From assembly GCF_049366555.1 (NCBI RefSeq), contig NZ_JBMMGT010000007.1, positions 38,490 through 102,489 of the forward strand: DNA of 64,000 nucleotides, given 5' to 3'. Made by a program: the position numbers and the translations under genes. How positions within the stretch are numbered: the stretch's first letter is position 1; every line of letters begins with the position of its first letter. The notes under the pieces are model-generated. The model worked only from the letters and a program-made list of their open reading frames with translations. It made no database searches and was not told where the DNA came from. Positions 52,642 to 62,094 of this stretch are shown one piece after another. Origin of the DNA: Avibacterium volantium_A (GTDB lineage: Bacteria > Pseudomonadota > Gammaproteobacteria > Enterobacterales > Pasteurellaceae).

Positions 52642-54086
52642 ATGATTAAGATCGAAAATGCAACATTCCAGCTTGCTCATTATCAACGCTTAAAAATTGA
52701 TGAATTATCCATTCACCCCAATGATTATTGGGGTGTAGTGGGCAGCAATGGCAGTGGCAAAACCGCGCTCGCCTTGGCGCTGGAAAGCAAATTGCCTTTA
52801 CTGGAAGGCGCAATGGAAAATCGCTTCCAAACTATTTGTTCCCTTTCTTTTGAAAAACAACAGAAAATTGTGAGTGAAACCTTTAAAGATCGCAACAATG
52901 ATGGCGTCAGCCCTGATGATTTCGGCAAAACGGCCAAGCAGACTATTTTGGCTGAACAGAACGATCTAGCGTTATTTGAAGAATATATTTCTCTGTTAAA
53001 AATCACCGCACTTTTAGATCGCCCTTTTATCCAGCTATCCACGGGGGAAAGCCGTAAAGTATTACTGTGCCAAGCCTTAGTGCAACAACCTGATTTGCTG
53101 ATTTTAGATGAGCCTTTTGAAGGGCTGGATCAGCAATCTGTCAAAGAATGGAAAGCATTGCTCGCGCAGTTACAACAAAAAATGGCGATTTTACTGATCT
53201 TAAATCGTTTTGAAGATATTCCTGATGAAGCCAATCATCTCGCTCTGCTGGAACATCAAGAGGTTATTTTGCAAGGAGAACGCCAGGCTATTGAGCAACA
53301 AAGCCTTTATCAACAACTTCGCTATGCAGAATCCGCCCAGCATATCCCCTTGCCTGAACGCGCTGTCCCTGAGATAAAACTCGATGAAAATCAACCGCTC
53401 TTTGAATTAGAACAGGTTACCATTCAATATGGCGAGAAAAAATTCTCGATAAACTTGATTGGCAAGTTAAGCGTGGCGAAAACTGGTGGATCAAAGGCCC
53501 AAATGGTGCAGGAAAATCTACCTTGCTTTCGGTAATTAGCGGTGATCACCCGCAATCTTACGCCAATAAAGTGCGTTTATTTGGCAATCAACGCGGTTCG
53601 GGCGAAACGATTTGGCAAATCAAACAAAAAATTGGTTATGTCAGCAGCCAACTGCATATGGATTATCGCGTGAATTGCTCCGCGCGAGATGTGATCCTAT
53701 CGGGCTTTTTTGACAGCATTGGCGTTTATCAAAAAGTGCCAGATGCCCTGCATATTAAAGCGATGGAATGGCTTGCCCGTTTAAATTTAACCGCGCAAGC
53801 TAATCAGCCGTTTAAATCCTTGTCTTGGGGACAACAGCGTTTATTGCTGATCACTCGTGCAATGGTAAAACATCCGCCCGTGTTGATCTTAGATGAACCC
53901 TTACAAGGGCTAGACGGCGTGAATCGTAAACTGGTTAAAGGCTTTATTGATCAACTGGTGACGAACAGTGAAACGCAGTTACTTTTTGTTTCCCACCAAG
54001 ATCAAGACGCGCCAAGTTGTATCACTCATTTATTTGAATTTGTCAATGAAAATGGGCATTATCGCTATATACAAAAGGCTATTTAA
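52642..54086 (+). pseudogene. modF: Frameshifted ModF/PhrA double ABC ATPase
   Basis: Cytosolic protein with two ABC ATPase domains of the ModF (PhrA) family. Domain 1 has GSNGSGKTA, LSTGESRKV and ILDEPFEGLD; domain 2 has GPNGAGKST, LSWGQQRLL and ILDEPLQGLD. The two lie in different frames. At 53437-53442 there are six A where seven would restore one frame (GEKKILDKLDWQVKRGENWW) and give about 481 residues. So one base is missing in an A-tract: a true inactivation, a slippage-switched gene or an assembly error. ATG 52642 follows AGGTGG. Confidence 0.85.
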
Positions 54087-54131
54087 TTTGTTAGACTTCA
54101 ATCAGTTATCACCCATTTTAAGGAGAGAAAA

Positions 54132-55052
54132 ATGGAATTGTTAGACGGTTTTCCAGTTGCTGTGGTCGTCTTTGTTATCTTTGTGATTGTTGTACTGTTT
54201 TCCACCTTGAAAACCGTACCGCAAGGTTATCATTGGACGATTGAACGCTTTGGGCGCTACACTCGCACCCTCACCCCTGGGCTAAATTTTGTCGTGCCTT
54301 TTGTGGATCGCGTAGGGCGAAAAATTAATATGATGGAACAGGTATTGGATATTCCTTCGCAAGAAGTGATCTCAAAAGATAATGCCAATGTATCCATTGA
54401 TGCCGTGTGTTTCGTGCAAGTGATTGATGCGCGCCGTGCCGCTTATGAAGTAAACCATTTAGAGCAAGCGATCATCAATTTAACGATGACGAATATTCGT
54501 ACCGTGCTAGGCTCAATGGAATTGGACGAAATGCTTTCGCAGCGTGATAATATCAACGGACGTTTGTTATCCATTGTGGACGAAGCCACCAACCCTTGGG
54601 GCATTAAGGTAACGCGTATTGAGATCCGTGATGTGCGTCCACCACACGAACTCATCGCCGCAATGAATGCGCAAATGAAAGCAGAACGTAATAAACGTGC
54701 TGAAATCTTGGAAGCAGAAGGGATTCGTCAAGCGGAAATCTTGCGTGCAGAAGGGGAAAAACAATCCCGTATTCTCAAAGCGGAGGGGGAACGTGCGGAA
54801 GCCTTTTTACAAGCGGAAGCCCGTGAGCGTGCCGCCGAAGCAGAAGCCAAAGCCACCCAAATGGTGTCGGAAGCCATTGCCGGCGGAAACACCAAAGCCA
54901 TTAATTACTTTATCGCACAAAAATATACTGAAGCGTTAAAAGAAATTGGTGGTGCGAATAATAGTAAAGTGGTGTTAATGCCACTTGAAGCAGGCAATTT
55001 AATTGGTTCAGTAGCAGGCATTGCCGAGCTATTAAAAGGTGAAAAGCAATAA
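54132..55052 (+). CDS. qmcA: SPFH/Band 7 membrane protein QmcA
   Basis: 306-residue stomatin-like protein with one N-terminal membrane anchor (FPVAVVVFVIFVIVVLFS) and a Band 7 domain (TVPQGYHWTIERFGRY, FVVPFVDRVGRKINM). A long Ala/Glu-rich coiled coil (about residues 175-240) drives oligomer formation. QmcA is a substrate or partner of FtsH-HflKC. Followed 56 bp later by its usual partner NfeD. Ribosome site AAGGAGAG. Confidence 0.93.
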   Translation: MELLDGFPVAVVVFVIFVIVVLFSTLKTVPQGYHWTIERFGRYTRTLTPGLNFVVPFVDRVGRKINMMEQVLDIPSQEVISKDNANVSIDAVCFVQVIDARRAAYEVNHLEQAIINLTMTNIRTVLGSMELDEMLSQRDNINGRLLSIVDEATNPWGIKVTRIEIRDVRPPHELIAAMNAQMKAERNKRAEILEAEGIRQAEILRAEGEKQSRILKAEGERAEAFLQAEARERAAEAEAKATQMVSEAIAGGNTKAINYFIAQKYTEALKEIGGANNSKVVLMPLEAGNLIGSVAGIAELLKGEKQ

Positions 55053-55108
55053 TTTGCCTATCAATATCAGGGGCATTGCCCCTTTAAATATAAACTAAGG
55101 GGATAAGT

Positions 55109-55558
55109 ATGGAATGGCTCGCAACTTGGTCAGTGTGGCACTGGCTTATTTTAGGCTTTGGCTTATTAATTGCCGAAATTCTCATTCCGGGCGTATTTTT
55201 GCTCTGGTGGGGCTTGGCGGCCATTATTATCGCAGGTGTAATGGCATTATTTGTCACCTTATCCTTAACCTTTTTAGTAATTGGCTATGCCATTTTAGCC
55301 ATTATTTTAAGTTTTTCTTGGTGGAAATACCAACACGGCAAAGATCTCCAAGATCAATCGCACACTTCATTAAACCAACGGGATCACGCAATGCTTGGAA
55401 CAAAAGGCATCGTGCAAGAAATCAATGAAAACGGCATTGGGCGTGGTCATTTTGGCGACACCACTTGGCGAATTCAAGGCAAGCATTTGCAGGTTGGCGA
55501 CGCCATTGAAGTGTATAACGTGGAAGGGATCACCTTATTTGTTAAGAAAGTAGAATAG
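55109..55558 (+). CDS. NfeD-like membrane protein (YbbJ)
   Basis: 149 residues with three or four membrane spans and a C-terminal OB-fold (LGTKGIVQEINENGIGRGHFGDTTWRIQGK, read over residues 97-130). NfeD proteins are partners of SPFH proteins such as QmcA in membrane quality control. Starts 56 bp after qmcA; four bases before the next gene. Confidence 0.9.
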   Translation: MEWLATWSVWHWLILGFGLLIAEILIPGVFLLWWGLAAIIIAGVMALFVTLSLTFLVIGYAILAIILSFSWWKYQHGKDLQDQSHTSLNQRDHAMLGTKGIVQEINENGIGRGHFGDTTWRIQGKHLQVGDAIEVYNVEGITLFVKKVE

Positions 55559-55562
55559 CACA

Positions 55563-56195
55563 ATGAAACATTTAATTATTTTCGCCCACCCAAATGGGCA
55601 AGACAGCTTTAATCGCAGCATTTTAGACCGCACTTTGAACGCCAGCCGAGCGCTCAAAGTAGAAACCCAAGTGCGTGATTTATATCAACTAAATTTTGAT
55701 CCCGTCATTTCGTGGGCTGAATTACAAGGGGCAAATCAAGGCATCACTCCCGCAGAAATTCGCGAAGAACATCAGCTCATTCGTGAGGCGGATTTGATCA
55801 CTCTCGTTTATCCCCTATGGTGGATGGGTTTTCCTGCAATTTTGAAAGGCTATTTAGATCGCGTGCTGAGCCACGGCTTTGCGTATAAAACAGAAGACGG
55901 ACAATCTGTCGGCTTATTGCAAGGCAAAAAAATGCAACAGTTTATCACCATTGGCAGTAATGTTGAGAAATATCAACAACTTGGCATTGATAAATCGTTG
56001 CGTGATTGCTTGGTGGACGGCTTATTTAATTTTTGTGGTATTACCGATATTCAGCATAAATTCTTTGGTGATATTCATATTATTGATGACAAGGCGCGCC
56101 AACAAATGCTTGAAGACGTGGCACAAATTACTTCGCAAAATTTGACCGCACTTTTATCCGCAAAAGAAATCTCAAACACCAAGGAAACCCCATAA
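55563..56195 (+). CDS. NAD(P)H quinone reductase-like flavoprotein
   Basis: 210-residue flavodoxin-fold protein of the NQO1/MdaB/KefF group. Evidence: the N-terminus MKHLIIFAHPNGQDSFNRSIL, the conserved VYPLWWMGFPAILKGYLDRV and a C-terminal helix. Such enzymes reduce quinones by two electrons with FAD or FMN. Its stop overlaps the next start, so it is coupled to the TorD-like chaperone. Substrate not defined. Confidence 0.82.
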   Translation: MKHLIIFAHPNGQDSFNRSILDRTLNASRALKVETQVRDLYQLNFDPVISWAELQGANQGITPAEIREEHQLIREADLITLVYPLWWMGFPAILKGYLDRVLSHGFAYKTEDGQSVGLLQGKKMQQFITIGSNVEKYQQLGIDKSLRDCLVDGLFNFCGITDIQHKFFGDIHIIDDKARQQMLEDVAQITSQNLTALLSAKEISNTKETP

Positions 56196-56764
56196 TGAGC
56201 AACGAAAACAGCCTGAACCATTTTTCTCTCATTAGCCGCTTATTCGGCAATCTGTTTTACCGCTCACCGCAAGATGCTACCTTGCAAAATGTCTTTGCTT
56301 GGTTGCAACAAAAGCCACTCAATGGACTATGGCCTTTGGAAACGGATAAACAAAGCGAACAAGCCCTTGAAGCCTTACAAATGAAGATTGATTTAGCCTT
56401 ATTAGATCAAGAATATCAGCGTTTATTTGCTGGCGAAAAAGCACTCGTGCCAATGAATATTGAAGCTTATGAGCTTAAGTCCGAAGATTTCATCGCTTTC
56501 CGTCAAGAACGTGGAATGCCCGAGTTAGAACAAAGTGCGGTGAATTTTCCGCTTGTTTTTCTCACCGCTTCTTGGATTGAAGATAATCTTGATTCCGTTG
56601 AAGCGCAACAAACCTTATTTGCGGAATTTCTACTACCTTGCGCCACAAAATTCTTAAACGCCGTGGAAACGCAAGCCAATCTCCCTTTCTACCGCTCACT
56701 CGCTATTCTCTCACGAGAAATCCTTTCCGCAATGGCTGATGAGTTGGAAGAAACTGCTCTTTAG
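56195..56764 (+). CDS. TorD/DmsD-family molybdoenzyme chaperone
   Basis: 189 residues, all-helical. The pattern LLDQEYQRLFAGEKALVPMNIEAYELKSEDF (residues 67-97) with its EYxRLF core matches TorD-family chaperones, which bind Tat signal peptides of molybdenum reductases. The conserved late block is near LPCATKFLNAVETQA. No reductase is adjacent, so its client is unknown. It starts on the last base of the flavoprotein gene. Confidence 0.75.
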   Translation: MSNENSLNHFSLISRLFGNLFYRSPQDATLQNVFAWLQQKPLNGLWPLETDKQSEQALEALQMKIDLALLDQEYQRLFAGEKALVPMNIEAYELKSEDFIAFRQERGMPELEQSAVNFPLVFLTASWIEDNLDSVEAQQTLFAEFLLPCATKFLNAVETQANLPFYRSLAILSREILSAMADELEETAL

Positions 56765-56863
56765 GGATAAAAATTTCTGAAAAAACCACCGCTCTTTAAT
56801 GGGTAATTTAATGGCCAATGTCTATGAAAAAAGGGTGAAAACATTATTTCACCCTTTTATTTT

Positions 56864-57799
56864 CTAATCATACAAACTTGGATCACTTTCATTTGGACGG
56901 GTTTTGAAACGCCGGTGCAGCCACATATATTGCTCTACGCCTTGCAAGATTTCTTGTTCAACCACTTGATTCATTCGAGTAGCGATGTCAATTTCGGTAT
57001 TGAGATCAGAAAAATCTACGGGTGCGGATACTTTCACGGTGTAGCCTGAGCCGTCTGCGTTGCGTAATGGCGCAAAAGGAATCACTTTGCTGTTTGGGGA
57101 AGATTTCAATAAATAATAACTGCCCGTTGTGGTGGCGGCATCTTTCACCGCAAAGAAAGGCACAAAAACAGCATTTTTCCGCCCGTAATCGTGATCGGGC
57201 GCATACCAAATAATTTCACCACGGCGTAAGGCTTTGATCATATTGCGTAAATCTTTGCGATCAAGCATATCTTTGTTAGAACGTAGTCGTCCCCAAGTTT
57301 GCAGCCAATCCATTAGCGGATTATCGTTTGGGCGATAAACCCCAATGCCGGGGGTGTAAAGCCCTAAAATTCTTGCCCCTAGCTCAAGGGTAAGAAAATG
57401 CACGCCCGCTAGAATCACGCCGTCTTTTTGGTAGGTTTTTAGGTATTCAATGCCTTCCACCTTCGACCATTTTTTGATCCGTTTATCCGACCAAAACCAC
57501 GCCATTCCTGTTTCAATAATCGCCATTCCCGTGGCTTTCACATTAGCCTGCGCAATGTCATCAATTTGCTGTTCGCTATAATCAGGGAAACAAAGGGTAA
57601 GATTTCGCTTGGCGATTTTCATTCGCCGCTTGCCAACGCTTAACTTAGAAAAGAGCCAGCCTAATCCATTCCCTATCTTTAACAAAAGGGGATAAGGCAA
57701 GAAAAGAATGAGCCGCCAAATGGTTAAACCAATCCAAAATCCCCAATATTTTGGGGCGAGAAATGCACGTTGAAATCTTGGAAGTGATGAATTTGCCAT
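56864..57799 (-). CDS. lpxL: Lipid A acyltransferase LpxL (HtrB)
   Basis: Late acyltransferase acting on Kdo2-lipid IVA, 311 residues from ATG 57799; the longer frame starts with TTG and has no ribosome site. Membrane anchor GFWIGLTIWRLILFLPYP; catalytic H(X)4E motif in GVHFLTLELGAR; family blocks YRPNDNPLMDWLQTWGRLRS, WYAPDHDYGRKN and WLHRRFKTRP. Very close to H. influenzae HtrB. Divergent from hldE, so lipid A and inner-core genes are paired. Confidence 0.94.
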   Translation of the reverse strand: MANSSLPRFQRAFLAPKYWGFWIGLTIWRLILFLPYPLLLKIGNGLGWLFSKLSVGKRRMKIAKRNLTLCFPDYSEQQIDDIAQANVKATGMAIIETGMAWFWSDKRIKKWSKVEGIEYLKTYQKDGVILAGVHFLTLELGARILGLYTPGIGVYRPNDNPLMDWLQTWGRLRSNKDMLDRKDLRNMIKALRRGEIIWYAPDHDYGRKNAVFVPFFAVKDAATTTGSYYLLKSSPNSKVIPFAPLRNADGSGYTVKVSAPVDFSDLNTEIDIATRMNQVVEQEILQGVEQYMWLHRRFKTRPNESDPSLYD

Positions 57800-57931
57800 A
57801 ACTAAAAGAAAGCTGTTCGTTAAAATTGGTTTAATCAAAGCGGTAGTTTAGCGGAAATTTTAGTAAATAGCATTTATCCTATGGTAAAATCTGCAAAAAT
57901 TTGTCATTTAATGGAAAAGAATGAGGTCAAA

Positions 57932-59359
57932 ATGGCGCAATATTCTACTCAATTTCAACAAGCGAAAGTGCTTGTTCTTGGCGATGTGATGTTAGATCGC
58001 TACTGGTTTGGTGCAACTAATCGCATCTCCCCTGAAGCCCCTGTGCCAGTGGTGCGTGTGCAAGAAAATGAAGAGCGCGCAGGTGGTGCGGCAAACGTGG
58101 CAATGAATATTGCTTCGCTCAATGTGCCAGTGCAATTACTCGGTTTAACAGGGCAAGATGAGGCAGGCTCGGCGCTTTCAACAATGTTAGAAAAGCAAAA
58201 CATTGATTGCAATTTCGTGCAATTAGCCAGCCACCCAACCATCACCAAATTACGCGTACTTTCTCGTCATCAGCAATTATTACGCCTTGATTTTGAAGAA
58301 GATTTTCATAACGTAGAAAGCGATTCATTATTAGCGAAATTACAAAGTGCGGTGCAAAATTTCGGTGCTTTGATCCTTTCTGATTATGGCAAAGGCACAC
58401 TTAATCAAGTGCAAGCAATGATCCAAATTGCCCGCCAAGCTAAAGTACCCGTGCTAATCGATCCTAAAGGCACGGATTTTGAACGCTACCGCGGCGCAAC
58501 CCTATTAACCCCAAATATGTCAGAATTTGAAGCAGTGGTGGGCAAATGCCATAGCGAAGATGACATTGTGGAAAAAGGCTTAAAATTAATCCGAGATATT
58601 GAATTAAGTGCCTTATTGGTTACTCGCTCAGAAAAAGGAATGACCCTACTCCGCCCAGATCAACCACCATTCCACCTGCCAACAGAAGCGAAAGAAGTGT
58701 TTGATGTAACCGGTGCTGGGGATACGGTGATCAGCGTGTTAGCAACGGCATTGGCAGATGGCCGCAGCTTTGAAGAATCCTGCTATTTAGCCAATGTTGC
58801 CGCAGGCATTGTGGTGGGCAAATTAGGGACTTCTACGGTGTCGAACGTAGAATTAGAAAACGCCATTCACGGACGCACAACCACTGGCTTTGGTGTGATG
58901 AACGAAGAACAACTTAAAGAAGCCGTGGCGCAAGCCAAGCAGCGCGGTGAAAAAATTGTGATGACCAACGGTGTGTTTGACATTATTCACCCCGGCCACG
59001 TTTCTTATTTAGATAACGCCCGCAAGCTCGGCGATCGTTTAATTGTCGCAGTAAACAGCGATGCTTCCGTGAAACGCTTAAAAGGCGAAAGCCGCCCAAT
59101 CAACCCACTAGAAGCCAGAATGGCTGTACTTGCCGGGCTTGCCGCAGTGGATTGGGTAGTAGAATTTAGCGAAGATACTCCGCAACGTTTAATCAGCGAA
59201 GTGTTGCCTGATCTGTTAGTCAAAGGCGGCGATTATAAACCAGAAGAAATCGCAGGCGGAAAAGAGGTTATAGCCAACGGCGGCGAAGTCAAAGTGCTAA
59301 ATTTCGAAAACGGCTTTTCGAGCAGTAATGTGATTAATAAAATTCGATCATTGAAATAA
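57932..59359 (+). CDS. hldE: Bifunctional heptose kinase/adenylyltransferase HldE
   Basis: Makes ADP-glycero-manno-heptose for the LPS inner core. The N-terminal ribokinase-type domain has GGAANVAMNIASL and DVTGAGDTVISV, and the C-terminal nucleotidyltransferase begins near residue 340 with TNGVFDIIHPGHVSYL (HxGH). 475 residues from ATG 57932 (GAGG before it), matching the family; the frame from 57881 is rejected. Followed by a terminator containing one intact and one degenerate uptake signal. Confidence 0.95.
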   Translation: MAQYSTQFQQAKVLVLGDVMLDRYWFGATNRISPEAPVPVVRVQENEERAGGAANVAMNIASLNVPVQLLGLTGQDEAGSALSTMLEKQNIDCNFVQLASHPTITKLRVLSRHQQLLRLDFEEDFHNVESDSLLAKLQSAVQNFGALILSDYGKGTLNQVQAMIQIARQAKVPVLIDPKGTDFERYRGATLLTPNMSEFEAVVGKCHSEDDIVEKGLKLIRDIELSALLVTRSEKGMTLLRPDQPPFHLPTEAKEVFDVTGAGDTVISVLATALADGRSFEESCYLANVAAGIVVGKLGTSTVSNVELENAIHGRTTTGFGVMNEEQLKEAVAQAKQRGEKIVMTNGVFDIIHPGHVSYLDNARKLGDRLIVAVNSDASVKRLKGESRPINPLEARMAVLAGLAAVDWVVEFSEDTPQRLISEVLPDLLVKGGDYKPEEIAGGKEVIANGGEVKVLNFENGFSSSNVINKIRSLK

Positions 59360-59384
59360 AAGATAGAATGAAGTTCGAAATAGG

Positions 59385-59414
59385 AAGTGCGGTGTAAAAG
59401 TACCGTACTTTTTT
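59385..59414 (+). terminator. hldE terminator with one degenerate uptake signal
   Basis: AAGTGCGGT-GTAAAAGT-ACCGTACTT followed by TTTT. The second arm has one change from ACCGCACTT; a G-T wobble in RNA keeps the pairing. Confidence 0.7.
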
Positions 59415-59441
59415 ATATCCAATAATTAAATATTTATAAGT

Positions 59442-59473
59442 AAAAAGGCGAAATCACAATTTCGCCTTTTTTA
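59442..59473. terminator. Bidirectional terminator between hldE and ettA
   Basis: AAAAAGGCGAAAT-CACA-ATTTCGCCTTTTT is a perfect 13-bp stem with a tetraloop; works on both strands for the convergent genes. Confidence 0.9.
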
Positions 59474-59479
59474 ATGCAA

Positions 59480-61150
59480 TTATTTCGCAATCCGTTTGTA
59501 TTTAATACGGTGAGGTTGCACAGCATCAGCGCCGAAGGTTTTCTTCTTCCATTCTTCATAGTCTGAGAAGTTACCTTCATAGAAGGTAACTTTGCCTTCA
59601 TCGCCGTAATCCAAAATATGGGTCGCGATACGGTCTAAGAACCAGCGGTCGTGGGAAATCACCATCGCACAACCCGGGAATTCTAAGATCGCATTTTCTA
59701 AGGCGCGCAAGGTTTCCACATCAAGATCGTTGGTTGGTTCGTCTAATAACAGCACGTTACCGCCCGCTTGTAATAGCTTGGCTAAATGTAAGCGCCCACG
59801 TTCCCCACCTGAAAGCTCACCAACGCGTTTTTGTTGATCTACCCCTTTGAAATTGAAACGCCCAACATAAGCACGGCTTGGGATTTCAAAGTTGCCAATA
59901 CGCAAAATATCTTGCCCGTGTGAAACTTCTTCCCATACGGTTTTGCTGTCGTCCATTTCATCACGGAACTGATCCACGGAAGAAAGCACCACAGTATCAC
60001 CAAGGGTGATGCTACCGTTATCTGGCTGCTCTTGCCCTGAAAGCATACGGAAAAGGGTGGATTTCCCTGCGCCGTTCGCCCCGATAATGCCAACAATCGC
60101 GCCTTTTGGAATGCTGAAAGATAAGTTATCAATCAAAGTGCGATCGCCATAGGATTTACTCAAATTGCTCACTTCGATCACTTTATCCCCTAAGCGTGGG
60201 CCAGGTGGAATAAATAACTCATTGGTTTCATTACGTTTTTGGTATTCACCGCTGTTTAATTCTTCAAAGCGAGCCATACGCGCCTTGCTCTTCGCTTGAC
60301 GACCTTTTGGATTTTGGCGAACCCATTCTAATTCTTTTTCAATGGATTTTTGGCGAGCAGATTCAGCCGCTGCTTCTTGGGCTAAGCGTTTTTCTTTTTG
60401 TTCTAACCAAGAAGAGTAATTGCCCTCCCAAGGAATGCCTTCACCACGGTCAAGCTCTAAGATCCAACCAGCTACATTATCTAGGAAGTAACGGTCGTGG
60501 GTAATGGCAACTACTGTGCCTTCATAATCGTGTAAGAAACGCTCTAACCAAGCCACAGATTCGGCGTCTAAGTGGTTGGTTGGCTCATCTAATAAGAGCA
60601 TATCTGGTTTTTCGAGCAATAAGCGGCAAAGTGCCACACGGCGGCGTTCGCCCCCTGAAAGATGCTCGATTTTTGCGTCCCAATCAGGCAGACGCAGGGC
60701 ATCAGCAGCACGTTCAAGTTGGTTTTCAAGATTATGTCCATCGTGCGCTTGGATAATGGCTTCTAGCTTTGCTTGCTCGGCGGCAAGTTTATCAAAATCC
60801 GCATCAGGATCGGCATAAAGCGCATAGACTTCATCTAAACGATTTAACGCAGTTTTTACTTCCGCCACCGCTTCTTCTACCGCTTCACGCACGGTTTGTT
60901 GCGGTTCAAGTTTGGGTTCTTGTGGAAGATAGCCAATTTTGATCCCCGGTTGTGGACGCGCTTCGCCCTCAAATTCTTTATCCACGCCAGCCATAATGCG
61001 AAGTAGCGTAGATTTCCCCGCACCATTTAAGCCGAGTACACCAATTTTCGCCCCTGGAAAAAAGCTGAGGGAAATATCTTTTAAAATATGACGTTTCGGC
61101 GGGACAACCTTACCGACACGGTGCATAGTATAAACAAATTGTGATGACAT
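59480..61150 (-). CDS. ettA: Energy-dependent translational throttle EttA
   Basis: ABC-F ribosome-binding ATPase, 556 residues, that controls the first elongation step with the ATP/ADP ratio. Two ATPase domains: GLNGAGKST, LSGGERRRVAL, LLDEPTNHLD and GANGAGKST, LSGGERGRLHL, LLDEPTNDLD. The inter-domain linker (VRQNPKGRQAKSKARMARFEEL) and arm insert are of the EttA type. Stop region RIKYKRIAK. Single-gene unit. Confidence 0.95.
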   Translation of the reverse strand: MSSQFVYTMHRVGKVVPPKRHILKDISLSFFPGAKIGVLGLNGAGKSTLLRIMAGVDKEFEGEARPQPGIKIGYLPQEPKLEPQQTVREAVEEAVAEVKTALNRLDEVYALYADPDADFDKLAAEQAKLEAIIQAHDGHNLENQLERAADALRLPDWDAKIEHLSGGERRRVALCRLLLEKPDMLLLDEPTNHLDAESVAWLERFLHDYEGTVVAITHDRYFLDNVAGWILELDRGEGIPWEGNYSSWLEQKEKRLAQEAAAESARQKSIEKELEWVRQNPKGRQAKSKARMARFEELNSGEYQKRNETNELFIPPGPRLGDKVIEVSNLSKSYGDRTLIDNLSFSIPKGAIVGIIGANGAGKSTLFRMLSGQEQPDNGSITLGDTVVLSSVDQFRDEMDDSKTVWEEVSHGQDILRIGNFEIPSRAYVGRFNFKGVDQQKRVGELSGGERGRLHLAKLLQAGGNVLLLDEPTNDLDVETLRALENAILEFPGCAMVISHDRWFLDRIATHILDYGDEGKVTFYEGNFSDYEEWKKKTFGADAVQPHRIKYKRIAK

Positions 61151-61269
61151 AAATTGTTCTCTTAGCTGTAAAAAGTGCGGGTTATTTTACTTGAATTTTT
61201 GCTTAATTAAAAACTGAATTTCTTGGCATTAATATAACTCTTGATTTATAAACCTCCCTGTCTTATTAT

Positions 61270-61280
61270 AACTTAAAGTT
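61270..61280 (+). promoter_or_regulatory. Possible HigA operator
   Basis: AACTT-A-AAGTT, 19 bp upstream of the toxin ATG. HigA-type antitoxins usually repress their own promoter; position fits. Confidence 0.4.
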
Positions 61281-61298
61281 TATGGATTATGAGGGCGA

Positions 61299-61622
61299 AT
61301 GATGTTTGAATTGCTTTTTCACCCTGAAGCAATTGCTGAAATTGAAAGCTTAACACCATTAATGAAAGCAAAAGTATTAAATGCGTTAGATAAGTTAGAA
61401 GCACAAGGTAATTTACTTCGTTTTCCTCATACCAGACCGATTAGGGAAGGATTATTTGAGCTAAGAGCAGGCGGCAAAGATATTTCTCGCACTTTTTTTG
61501 CTTTTGCCATTGGGCAGAAAATTTATATTTTGCGTACTTTTGTGAAAAAATCACATAAAACCCCACTTAATGAAATTGAATTGGCATTCAAGCGTTTAGA
61601 GGAGATGACGGATGAAAGTTAA
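61299..61622 (+). CDS. HigB/RelE-like toxin
   Basis: 107-residue protein of the phage Gp49-like/RelE-HigB family. Typical are FHPEAIAEIESL, LFELRAGGKDISRTFFAF and IYILRTFVKKSHKTPLNEIELAFKR (last 25 residues region). Family members cut mRNA on the ribosome. The toxin gene comes first and overlaps the antitoxin by 11 bp, which is HigBA order. GAGGG is the ribosome site; two adjacent ATGs are possible starts. Confidence 0.85.
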   Translation: MMFELLFHPEAIAEIESLTPLMKAKVLNALDKLEAQGNLLRFPHTRPIREGLFELRAGGKDISRTFFAFAIGQKIYILRTFVKKSHKTPLNEIELAFKRLEEMTDES

Positions 61623-61896
61623 ACCAATAAGTTACAAAACAGTAAAAGAAAAACTATTGCAAGATGAGGAAACCAAGGCGCTTTATATTCAAGAACGAAA
61701 AATAGAAGAATTACAGCTTTTGTTAAAATCATTACGCCAACAAGCAGGCCTAACCGTTTCACAAGTGGCAGAACGTATGGGGGTTTCTCAGCCAGCGGTC
61801 AGTAAATTAGAAAAAAATGCCAGCCGAGCTTCCGTGATGACATTACAACGCTATGCACAGGCTTGCGGCGCTGAATTATTGATTTCTTATAGTTAA
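61612..61896 (+). CDS. HigA-like XRE antitoxin
   Basis: 94 residues. The C-terminal XRE helix-turn-helix (AGLTVSQVAERMGVSQPAVSKLEKN) should bind DNA, and the N-terminal helix should bind the toxin. Overlaps the toxin gene, so both are made from one mRNA. A perfect 21-bp tandem duplication covers its last codons and stop. Confidence 0.87.
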   Translation: MKVKPISYKTVKEKLLQDEETKALYIQERKIEELQLLLKSLRQQAGLTVSQVAERMGVSQPAVSKLEKNASRASVMTLQRYAQACGAELLISYS

Positions 61897-61919
61897 ATAT
61901 TGATTTCTTATAGTTAAAT
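61878..61919 (+). repeat. Perfect 21-bp tandem duplication at the antitoxin end
   Basis: ATTGATTTCTTATAGTTAAA plus T occurs at 61878-61898 and 61899-61919. The first copy holds the last codons and the TAA. Confidence 0.85.
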
Positions 61920-61944
61920 TTAGTACAAGGCTATTTTTGCTATC

Positions 61945-61974
61945 GCCCTGATCGTAAATGGTCAGGGCATTTTT
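61945..61974 (+). terminator. Terminator after higBA
   Basis: GCCCTGA-TCGTAAATGG-TCAGGGC followed by ATTTTT. Confidence 0.8.
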
Positions 61975-62021
61975 ATGGATAACATTTTAGGCTGGGTCTA
62001 CCTTTTGGCGAATTGAAAGCG

Positions 62022-62045
62022 AAAAAAAACCTCCCAAAAGGGAGG
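62022..62045 (-). terminator. Minus-strand terminator without an assigned gene
   Basis: On the minus strand CCTCCC-TTTT-GGGAGG followed by eight T. No minus-strand gene ends here. Between this hairpin and 62298 the plus strand holds only a doubtful 20-codon frame and an FNR-like site. Confidence 0.65.
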
Positions 62046-62094
62046 TAGGAAAGTAGTTTAGCTATTTATTTTGATTATTTTATTTAGGAACTTT

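Noticed and set aside
61878..61919. Start of a CRISPR array (short perfect repeats)
   Set aside because: Only two adjacent copies without spacers; no repeat-spacer pattern anywhere in the window and no cas genes.
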